DNA of 64,000 nucleotides, taken from NCBI GenBank assembly GCA_023419605.1, contig JAEZXR010000123.1, positions 1-64,000 of the forward strand, read 5' to 3'. Positions 26,420 through 33,923 of this stretch are shown in pieces. Positions within the stretch are counted from its first letter, which is position 1. Each line of letters opens with the position of its first letter. Made by a program: the position numbers and the translations under genes. The notes beneath the pieces were generated by a model, which did no database searches, had not been told where the DNA came from, and worked only from the letters and a program-made list of their open reading frames with translations. Source of the stretch: Bacillota bacterium. Its GTDB lineage: Bacteria; Bacillota; Clostridia; Acetivibrionales; JAEZXR01.

Positions 26420-26589
26420 ACCAGCTAGTAGTTTGTCAATAGTTAAAACAAGATATTTTTAAGATATATAAAATAAGTAGTCAGTAAAAAAATACATGTT
26501 AATGAGGCCACCTATGACAGGTAAACATAAAACAGCTGGCCTTAATATAAATATTGAACCTTGAAAACTAAACATTAAGCATAATGGAG

Positions 26590-27879
26590 CTAAGCTACAA
26601 ATCCCTTTGATTTAAGCACTTGTGAATGTTCCTCTGGGGTCCTTAATTCAAAAGGCTTTCTATCTCTCAGGACAGCAAACAGAATCAATACAATCTTATG
26701 CATAACTGCTCCCAAGGCAACTTTTTTCGCTTTGCTGATGCACTTTTGCCTGTAGAATTCAAACATAACGGGATTGAGTTTCTCCCCGTTACTTTTCTTT
26801 CTAATATTGGCAAGTGCGACTGTAAATAAGACCTTTCTCAAAAGCCGTGGACCACGCTTGGACATTCTGTTTTGAGTACCCTCGAATTGACCGGATCTAT
26901 GTACAGAAGGATCAATACCACAATATGCTACCAGCTTATGAGGCTTCTTGAAGATATTGAAATTTCCGATTTCCGAGAGTATGGTAGCAGCAGTAAGTAC
27001 ACCAATCCCAGGAACGGTGCAGAGTAGGTCAATAAATAGTGAAAGCATGGGCATATCCTTTGCGGCATCAGTTTTTAAGGTCTCATGAATAGCATTGAGA
27101 ATACTCTCGAGCGACTCGTTAAGAGTACGGTAAAGAGATATGTTTACCTTAAGCATAGCAATATTCGCAGTAGTGCTAATGCTTAAGGGTTCAAAATCCG
27201 TTGCCCTCTGAAGAAGTAGTTCATACTTCAAGGTGGACCATTTCACGCTCTTTACAGATGTGCTTTTAATCAGTGCTATCAGCTCTTTGCTATCAGCTTT
27301 AATGATATGAGAAGGCGAAGGATACTTCTCGAGGATAGCCAGAGCAGTTTTGGTGCATATATCACTGAAGACATCCTTGAAATTTAGCATAAGCTGATCC
27401 ACAACGCCAATGAGTCTGTTCTTGCAGGCAACAATTTGGTCAGAGAGGTTATAGTACTGACGGCAAAGGCTTTTGAGACACTCGATATCTTCATGAGGGA
27501 TGTTGGTCAGCTTAAGCTCCTGGAATCTGTGCAAAAGGGCAACTTTTCTTGCATCCACTTTATCATTTTTTACTTTTCTAATCCCAATATTTTTGATAGA
27601 ATCAGTTTGGAGCGGATTGACGACTGAGACCGCAAATCCAGCTCTAGTTAAGGATTGGAAAAGGATTTTATGGTAGTGGCCGGTGGATTCCATGACAACT
27701 GCGGGCTTAACCTTGAAATCCTTTTCTGCTTTATTGAGCAATTCAATTGCCTTGTCAACATTAGCAGAAGAGTCATGAAGGATCTTCATCCTGGCATAGA
27801 CCTCATTAGAGGGTGAAAGGATAACCATCTCACTAAAATATTTACCGATATCGATACCGGCAATGGGTGAATAATTCAT
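26590..27879 (-). CDS. IS110-family transposase (DEDD recombinase)
   Basis: 429 aa. The N-terminal RuvC-like DEDD domain shows GIDIGKYFSEMV (D), VVMESTGHYH (E) and KNDKVDARKVA (D, D). The C-terminal transposase_20 domain shows LCTVPGIGVLTAATILSEIG and the conserved serine region GTQNRMSKRGPRLLRKVLF. Full length with no frameshift, so it may be active. ATG 27879 has GGAGG 6 bp upstream; an in-frame ATG 26 codons earlier lacks a site. The family is RNA-guided by a bridge RNA. Confidence 0.92.
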   Translation of the reverse strand: MNYSPIAGIDIGKYFSEMVILSPSNEVYARMKILHDSSANVDKAIELLNKAEKDFKVKPAVVMESTGHYHKILFQSLTRAGFAVSVVNPLQTDSIKNIGIRKVKNDKVDARKVALLHRFQELKLTNIPHEDIECLKSLCRQYYNLSDQIVACKNRLIGVVDQLMLNFKDVFSDICTKTALAILEKYPSPSHIIKADSKELIALIKSTSVKSVKWSTLKYELLLQRATDFEPLSISTTANIAMLKVNISLYRTLNESLESILNAIHETLKTDAAKDMPMLSLFIDLLCTVPGIGVLTAATILSEIGNFNIFKKPHKLVAYCGIDPSVHRSGQFEGTQNRMSKRGPRLLRKVLFTVALANIRKKSNGEKLNPVMFEFYRQKCISKAKKVALGAVMHKIVLILFAVLRDRKPFELRTPEEHSQVLKSKGFVA

Positions 27880-27889
27880 AAAAAACCTC

Positions 27890-28095
27890 CATAAAAAAAT
27901 ATTTGGACTTAAAACTTCCATTCTTTTCCCGTAAGTCCACAACCTAGCATGTGACACAAGGAACCAGCAGAAAAGCTGGCCTCAACCAGCCAAAACATGT
28001 ACTCTTACCAGAATGGATTGATAGTCTACCACGCGGGTAATCATCTCTAAAAGAGAAGTCCCAAGGAGGGGTGAACAGCAAACCTCCAAGTCCAG
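27890..28095 (-). ncRNA. Candidate bridge RNA of the IS110 element
   Basis: The left-end non-coding region upstream of the transposase is where IS110 elements encode their bridge RNA. A -10 box TATAAT lies at 28106-28101 on the minus strand. GGAGG/CCTCC forms a possible 5' stem. TTACC/GGTAA closes a loop that contains GTGGTAGAC (minus strand, 28032-28024). The same nine bases occur on the plus strand at 26413-26421, spanning the stop codon of the host permease gene at the insertion flank; this is what a target guide should show. A GGCCAGC-containing hairpin follows near 27985-27970. The 3' end is not defined. Confidence 0.5.
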
Positions 28096-28113
28096 AAGTC
28101 ATTATACATGATG

Positions 28114-28291
28114 TCAAGGTTCAGGCCAACAGGATGCTGGCAGGTGGCTAAGGTAGGAAGCCAGAGGATGTGCTTGATGTTTAGAAAGAATGAAAGGATT
28201 GTGAAATGTTATGTATACTACGAAGTTTTTGAAGTGTTACCAGCGAAAATGCTGTTTATTAGTTACACAAATATTGTACTAGGGGGTGAAA
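28114..28291 (+). other. Spacer between IS end and second permease
   Basis: 178 bp with no recognisable gene. It may be the original LplB-LplC spacer plus leader. No strong promoter was identified, so transcription of the downstream genes after the insertion is uncertain. Confidence 0.3.
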
Positions 28292-29185
28292 GTGTTGAAA
28301 GTAAAAAAGTCAATCGGTTCCCAGTGTGTAGATATTGTAATTTATGTGTTTATGTTGTTCCTTATGGTTCTTATGCTGTATCCCATGCTGAATGTTGTTG
28401 CCGTTTCTTTTAGTGACCCAAGTTCCATTGTCGCAGGGAAGGTAACCTGGTTCCCGAGAGGATGGAACACCAACGGCTACGCGATGATCCTGGCAAAAAA
28501 GGAGTTTTATATCTACTACAAGAATACCATTCTCTACGCATTTATCGGCACATTCCTATCGCTGCTGTTTACTTCCATGGCGGCCTATTCTCTGTCCCTG
28601 AAGGAATATGCTTTTAGAAAATTTCTTACAATATTCTGGGTAATTACGATGTTTTTTTCCGGAGGCCTGGTACCGACGTACCTGGTTATAAAGGCGCTCA
28701 ATGGAATTGATAAATTCTGGGTTATGGTGATCCCTTCCTGCATCAGTGCCTATAACATCATTGTTTTCCGTACCTTCTTCGAGCAGCAGCCCAAGGAACT
28801 GAGAGAATCGGCGGTTATCGACGGTGCCAACGATTTTATAATCTGGGCCAGGATCGTGATCCCTTTGGCAAAGCCCCTTCTGGCGACCTTTGCCCTGTTT
28901 GGCATTGTCGCACACTGGAATAGTTGGTTTTCAGCATTACTTTATTTAAGATCTTCCAGCAAATATCCTTTGCAGATGCTGCTGAGAAAACTAGTAATTA
29001 ACGAGGATTTGACCGGAGGGTATGCAGACGATCAGATTGCCATATTGGTGCAAATGGGAGCTTTGAATCCTAAAAACATGCAAATGGCAGCCATTGTTGT
29101 CACCATGCTGCCCATCCTGTGCATTTATCCTTATATACAAAAGTACTTTACCAAAGGAGTCATGATCGGCGCTATTAAAGGGTAG
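28292..29185 (+). CDS. ABC sugar permease, LplC-type
   Basis: About 297 aa with six hydrophobic helices and the EAA loop ESAVIDGANDFIIWARIVIPLAKP, ending KGVMIGAIKG as CUT1 permeases do. Start codons GTG 28286, GTG 28292 and TTG 28295 are all open; AGGGGG at 28281-28286 favours 28292 or 28295. It is the natural partner of the permease at 25475, now 1.87 kb away because of the IS110 element. Confidence 0.83.
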   Translation: MLKVKKSIGSQCVDIVIYVFMLFLMVLMLYPMLNVVAVSFSDPSSIVAGKVTWFPRGWNTNGYAMILAKKEFYIYYKNTILYAFIGTFLSLLFTSMAAYSLSLKEYAFRKFLTIFWVITMFFSGGLVPTYLVIKALNGIDKFWVMVIPSCISAYNIIVFRTFFEQQPKELRESAVIDGANDFIIWARIVIPLAKPLLATFALFGIVAHWNSWFSALLYLRSSSKYPLQMLLRKLVINEDLTGGYADDQIAILVQMGALNPKNMQMAAIVVTMLPILCIYPYIQKYFTKGVMIGAIKG

Positions 29186-29239
29186 TTTATGGTTTATCCA
29201 TATGCTTCATACAAAAAAATGGAAAAGGAGATGTCATGT

Positions 29240-30901
29240 ATGGCTTTATTAAGAAAGAAAACGCTATCTCTGGTACTATCCGGTGTTCTTGCAATATCTG
29301 CGTTATTGGCTGGATGCAGCGGGAGCGGGCAAAAGGAGAATGGAGAAAAAGCAGCGGAATCGGAAAGTCAGGTGAAGGAATTAAGCATTAAAGTGCATAC
29401 CACCTATTTCTCATCTTCTCCCCAAGGGACGGAGACCCATAAAAAGTGGCAGGAAATGATGGAGAAATACCTGGGTGCAAAATTGAATATCACCTGGGAA
29501 GAAGTACCCTGGAATGATTATAACAAACAAATGCCCATCTACCTTGCTTCCGGTGATTTTGCCGATATTTTCACTGCATCGGGTACGGATATCATGCAGA
29601 AAGTGAATGAAGCCGGTACCGGTGGACTGTTGGTTAATCTGGCAAAATACTCGGATAAGCTCAAATACTACAAAGCTTATATTGAAGACCCCAAATACAA
29701 GGAAAGAGTAACAGCGGCAGATGGAGGAATCTATGGGTTTGCAGACGGAAGAAACTCCAACCACACAGGAACACAGTTGAATCATTCACTGCGTTTCGAT
29801 GTTTTCCAAAAGCATAATATAAAGCCTCCTGAAACAATGGATGAATATTATACGGTGGCTAAAAAGTTGAAGGAGTTATATCCTCAATCCTATCCTGTAG
29901 GAAGCTTTAGAAACAGTACCAGTCTGATCGATTACTTTTTGTACATGAACCATACAAGCAACAGTATCTATTTTGACGGTAAGAAATATGTGCTGGGCCC
30001 GGTAGATCAAATGGATCGAAACAAAGAGGTGCTGGTGTACTTAAACAAGTTATATAAAGAGGGACTGCTGGACCCGGAATTTTTTGTCATCACCAGTGAC
30101 CAGGCCAGACAGAAGATGCTTACCGATAAAGTCTTTATGGTGCCCAACTACTCCGGCTCACAAATCAACGATTACCTGAACTTTAACAAAGAATATCCTG
30201 CGGTAAAGTGGGGAGTTATCAACCACCCGAAGAACTTCAGGGGAGAAGTATCCTGGAAGATGGGTTCGGCGTCTAAAGGGAAAACCATATCAACCGCATA
30301 TAATATCGTGATTTCCACTAAGACCAAATATCCCGATTTACTGGTTAAACTGGTAGACTACCAGTACTCCGATGAAATGCTGGAGCTGGCCAATTGGGGT
30401 ATAGAAGGGGTTACGTTCAAAAAGAATCCCGATGGTTCAAGAGACTACCTGCCTGCCATTATGAATACACAAAGCCCGGGGATCGAACTTGGTAAGTATG
30501 GGGTCAACCAATCCATGAGCGTACGTTCGGGAATTCAGTTCATGCCGCAGGAGAGTATCGCAGGAATTAAATTAACCAAACCCTGTCCTGTATGGTGGGA
30601 TGGAGAGTATGGTGAGGATAACTACAATCTGTTTACTTCCGAGAAAGGCGGACCGGAATCGGTAAAACCCGAAGATCTGCCGATTGTGTTCGATACCAAT
30701 GAGCAGGACCAGATCAACAACATATATAACCCCATTAAGACCTACCTGGAAGAATTGGTGATCAAGGTAGTAACCGGAAAGGCTGCGATTGCGGATTGGG
30801 AGAAGTATGTAACGGAATTGAGGACAAAAGGCGATTACAAAATAGTTCTGGACATGTATAATAAAAAAGCAGATGCGTTTAACAAGAAATATAATAAGTA
30901 A
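29240..30901 (+). CDS. Extracellular solute-binding lipoprotein, second of the importer
   Basis: 553 aa lipoprotein: signal peptide with lipobox LLAGC (Cys26), a short charged linker, then a binding fold (VHTTYFSSSPQGTETHKKW, ASGDFADIFTASGTD, and a C-terminal region with ITGLAKP-like VVTGKAAIADWEKYV). It is only distantly similar to the binding protein at 23756, though both belong to the same broad LplA-like class. ATG 29240 follows AAGGAGA at 9 bp; the earlier in-frame ATG has no site. Two binding proteins around one permease pair suggest two ligands or different expression conditions. Confidence 0.85.
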   Translation: MALLRKKTLSLVLSGVLAISALLAGCSGSGQKENGEKAAESESQVKELSIKVHTTYFSSSPQGTETHKKWQEMMEKYLGAKLNITWEEVPWNDYNKQMPIYLASGDFADIFTASGTDIMQKVNEAGTGGLLVNLAKYSDKLKYYKAYIEDPKYKERVTAADGGIYGFADGRNSNHTGTQLNHSLRFDVFQKHNIKPPETMDEYYTVAKKLKELYPQSYPVGSFRNSTSLIDYFLYMNHTSNSIYFDGKKYVLGPVDQMDRNKEVLVYLNKLYKEGLLDPEFFVITSDQARQKMLTDKVFMVPNYSGSQINDYLNFNKEYPAVKWGVINHPKNFRGEVSWKMGSASKGKTISTAYNIVISTKTKYPDLLVKLVDYQYSDEMLELANWGIEGVTFKKNPDGSRDYLPAIMNTQSPGIELGKYGVNQSMSVRSGIQFMPQESIAGIKLTKPCPVWWDGEYGEDNYNLFTSEKGGPESVKPEDLPIVFDTNEQDQINNIYNPIKTYLEELVIKVVTGKAAIADWEKYVTELRTKGDYKIVLDMYNKKADAFNKKYNK

Positions 30902-30914
30902 GTAATCCTATACA

Positions 30915-31061
30915 ATTTAGGATGGAACTTCGCTGATTTGACGCTCGCATAGCCCCAGAAGCTTTGGCTATGCAAACGCCAAATCAGCAGTTGCCAGTCC
31001 TGTTGTATATAGATAGGCCATGATGATCGCTGCGATTCTTCGTGGCCTATCTATATTTTTG
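30915..31061 (+). ncRNA. Structured RNA element, copy B, with its own terminator
   Basis: Helices: AGGA near 30919-30922 with TCCT at 30998-31001; GCTGATTTG 30932-30940 with CAAATCAGC 30980-30988; apical GCATAGCC 30947-30954 with GGCTATGC 30966-30973. A perfect 14-bp terminator hairpin (31007-31020 / 31043-31056) with TTTTT follows. It shares GGATGGAACTT, GCTGATT and the 30-nt 3' segment (three mismatches) with copy A. The closing helix changes from CGGA/TCCG in A to AGGA/TCCT here, a compensated change. It lies just after the binding-protein stop codon and may be a processed or independent small RNA. Confidence 0.6.
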
Positions 31062-31588
31062 CAGGGTATTGGCGGCAGAAGAGGTACGAGGCAACAGCGG
31101 GAAAAATGACCCTGCGGTTGCTTTTGCAGTTAACGCAGGCAGTTTTTAGCGATCATTGTGCAGGCGAAATATAGGTAAATTAAGTTTGTTAAGTACAAAT
31201 ACAGGTTTGTATCATCCATGTACAAAGGCCGAGTAATTTCATAGAATGCAATGGTAGGTTTTATACAACCCGCCATTCGTCAAGTTCTAACGGTTACAAT
31301 GTTACCCAGGGTTTACTTGGGCTGGGACCAGGTGTGATCGTGTTATAACAGAGGGGCAGCCAAGGGAACCGGGGATTTCTGCATTTACAGAAAGGAACAA
31401 GGTCTGTCTCCGGTGAATGGTTTAGGATGTGGAGATTAGTAAGTGCCCTCCTTCTGCAATATTGATAAGGAAGGGAGAAATGGTTGGAGCTCAAACTGTG
31501 CTATAATATAAGTACGGATTGCCATAAATCAACCGTTAGTCTGCGGAAGAGGCAAAGTTAAGAATTAATTTATAAATGGAGGATAATC
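31062..31588 (+). other. Gap upstream of the GH95 operon
   Basis: About 525 bp with no protein-like frame. A short hairpin (AATGG/CCATT near 31248-31276) and a TATAAT near 31502-31507, about 80 bp before the GH95 start, are the only signals; no good -35 box goes with it. It probably holds the promoter of the 31589-37918 operon. Confidence 0.3.
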
Positions 31589-33892
31589 ATGCAGCAAGGA
31601 AGCCGGCATAACAATTTGAAACTATGGTATCGCCGTCCCGCCAAACAATGGGTGGAAGCTCTGCCCATCGGGAATGGAAGACTTGGAGGAATGGTTTTTG
31701 GGAATGTTTTGGAGGAAAGGATACAATTAAATGAGGATTCCATCTGGTATGGAGGCCCAAAGGATGCTGTCAATCCGGACGGGTTAACATACCTGCCTGA
31801 AATCCGAAAAATGCTGTTTGACGGCCAATTGGAAAAAGCAGCCTATCTGGCTAGAATGGCCATGTACTCTACCCCCAAATATTATAACCCGTACCAGCCT
31901 CTTTGCGATATAAAAATGTATTTTACCGGTTTGGAGGGTGAAGCAGAGGACTACACCCGTGAATTGGACCTGGACAGTGGAGTCGTTGGTATTCGTTATA
32001 GGATAAATAATGTACAGTACAGCAGGGAGATTTTCTCCAGTTATCCGGACCAGGTGATGGTCATTCAAATGAAATGTGACGCACCCGGTACGTTGAATTT
32101 TTGCGTCAATTTAAACCGTAGGCCTTATGAGGGTGAAAGCCAGGTGCCCTCCTCGGACTGTATTGTGATGAATGGGGAATGCGGGAAAGACGGTGTAGAG
32201 TTTTCCTGTGCACTGAAAGCCATAACCAAGGACGGAAGAGTCAAAACCATAGGGGATACGATATTTGTAGAGGATGCCAGCGAGGTAACACTGCTGTTGG
32301 CAGCGAACAGTACGTTCCGTGAAAAAGAGCCGCAGGAAGCGTGTATGAATCAGATCAACAATGCAGCGGCAAAGTGCTTTGCTGAACTGAAGCAACGTCA
32401 TGTGGATGACTACCGGTCACTTTTTCAGCGTGTCCAGCTTACACTTTCGGAAAGTGACGATGGGTTCAACCTTCCTACGGATGAAAGATTGGAGCGGGTG
32501 AAAAACGGAGCGGAAGACGCCGGACTTATGGAGATGTTTTTCCATTATGGACGTTACCTGATGATTGCCAGCTCCCGGCCGGGCTGCTTGCCGGCGAATT
32601 TGCAGGGGATATGGAATGAAAGCTTTACTCCGCCCTGGGAATCCAAATACACCATCAATATCAATACGCAAATGAATTATTGGCCTGCAGAGGTTTGCGG
32701 CCTTGCAGAATGCCATGAGCCGCTCTTTGATTTTGTGGACCGGCTGCGCACTGATGGAAGGAAAACTGCGAAGAAACTGTATGGCTGCAAAGGATTTGTT
32801 GCACACCATAACGCGAATATCTGGGCGGAAACACGTCCTGAAGGGCTGCCCTTAACTGCCGTTATGTGGCCCATGGGGGGAGCCTGGCTAAGCCTGCACC
32901 TGTGGGAGCATTATGCTTTCACGCTGGATAAGGATTTTCTTGCAAAGAAAGCGTATCCGATTCTCAAGGAAGCGGCGGAGTTTTTTGTGGATTATTTGGT
33001 GGAAGCACCGGACGGAAGGCTTGTTACGGGACCTTCCATATCGCCTGAAAACTCATTTTATCTGCCCAATGGCAATAAAGGGGCCATATGCATGGGGCCG
33101 TCCATGGATACCCAAATACTGAATGAATTATTTACTGCGTGTATAAAGAGCAGTGAGATACTGGAAATCGATGTGGAATTCAGAGATACGCTGGCAGTAA
33201 TCATGGAAAGGCTTCCAAAACCTCAAATAGGTAAGTATGGACAGATTCTTGAGTGGTATGAGGAATATGAAGAGGTGGACCCCGGTCACCGCCATATATC
33301 CCACCTCTTTGCCCTGCATCCTGGAAGTCAGATAACTCCTGAGAGGACTCCCGAGCTTGCGGCAGCGGCGTATAAAACACTGCAGCGCAGGCTGGAAAAT
33401 GGGGGAGGACATACAGGCTGGAGTTGTGCGTGGATTATCAATATGTTTGCCAGACTGGGAAATGGAGAAAGTGCCTATACGTATGTACTTAACCTGCTTC
33501 GTAAGTCTACCTATCCGAATTTGTTTGATGCGCACCCTCCCTTCCAGATTGATGGGAATTTTGGCGCAGCGGCAGGAATTGTCGAAATGCTCTTACAAAG
33601 CCATGCAGGGAAAATTCACTTGCTGCCTGCACTGCCAAAGGCCTGGATGGAAGGAAAAGTATGCGGCTTAAGAGCCCGGGGAGGCTTCCAGGTGGATATG
33701 AACTGGGAGGCCGGAGAACCGACAGAGGTCGTCATAGTATCCATGCAGGGAGGACCCTGTAGGATATGCGGTAAAATTCCGGTGAAGGTTTTGTGCGGGA
33801 ATGAAGAGGTTTTAATGAATGTAAAGAATGAAAATAATTTTGAATTTGATACACAGAGTGGAAAGCGCTACCGCCTGATTATGAAGGCCTGA
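31589..33892 (+). CDS. GH95 family alpha-L-fucosidase (or galactosidase), cytoplasmic
   Basis: 767 aa without signal peptide. An N-terminal beta-sandwich (LWYRRPAKQWVEALPIGNGRLGGMVFG) is followed by an (alpha/alpha)6 barrel and a C-terminal beta domain, the GH95 layout. Expected catalytic features are present: the paired asparagines in NINTQMNYWPAE (about 355-362), the acid segment EWYEEYEEVDPGHRH (about 554-568) and QIDGNFG (Asp near 653). GH95 enzymes remove alpha-1,2-L-fucose, or L-galactose, for example from xyloglucan side chains. GGAGG precedes ATG. It is the first gene of an operon with a second GH95-type protein and an esterase. Confidence 0.87.
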   Translation: MQQGSRHNNLKLWYRRPAKQWVEALPIGNGRLGGMVFGNVLEERIQLNEDSIWYGGPKDAVNPDGLTYLPEIRKMLFDGQLEKAAYLARMAMYSTPKYYNPYQPLCDIKMYFTGLEGEAEDYTRELDLDSGVVGIRYRINNVQYSREIFSSYPDQVMVIQMKCDAPGTLNFCVNLNRRPYEGESQVPSSDCIVMNGECGKDGVEFSCALKAITKDGRVKTIGDTIFVEDASEVTLLLAANSTFREKEPQEACMNQINNAAAKCFAELKQRHVDDYRSLFQRVQLTLSESDDGFNLPTDERLERVKNGAEDAGLMEMFFHYGRYLMIASSRPGCLPANLQGIWNESFTPPWESKYTININTQMNYWPAEVCGLAECHEPLFDFVDRLRTDGRKTAKKLYGCKGFVAHHNANIWAETRPEGLPLTAVMWPMGGAWLSLHLWEHYAFTLDKDFLAKKAYPILKEAAEFFVDYLVEAPDGRLVTGPSISPENSFYLPNGNKGAICMGPSMDTQILNELFTACIKSSEILEIDVEFRDTLAVIMERLPKPQIGKYGQILEWYEEYEEVDPGHRHISHLFALHPGSQITPERTPELAAAAYKTLQRRLENGGGHTGWSCAWIINMFARLGNGESAYTYVLNLLRKSTYPNLFDAHPPFQIDGNFGAAAGIVEMLLQSHAGKIHLLPALPKAWMEGKVCGLRARGGFQVDMNWEAGEPTEVVIVSMQGGPCRICGKIPVKVLCGNEEVLMNVKNENNFEFDTQSGKRYRLIMKA

Positions 33893-33923
33893 TCAGGCAG
33901 TAAGCGGTATTCGGAGGAAGGGT

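Larger units (their letters stand above)
26424..28113 (-). mobile_element. IS110-family insertion sequence between the two permease genes
   Basis: About 1.7 kb containing one transposase gene, a short 3' end (about 165 bp) and a long 5' non-coding end (about 230 bp), as in IS110 elements. There are no long terminal inverted repeats. The borders are inferred. On the minus strand the right end carries an outward TTGACA (26439-26434) and the left end an inward TATAAT (28106-28101). Joining the ends in a circle with 17 bp between them puts the borders near 26424 and 28113. The element lies a few bases after the LplB-type stop codon, so it interrupts the operon but not a gene. Confidence 0.6.

Noticed and set aside
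28108..28413. A 101-codon plus-strand frame at the IS110 right flank
   Set aside because: It overlaps the true permease start in another frame and has no recognisable composition or ribosome site.
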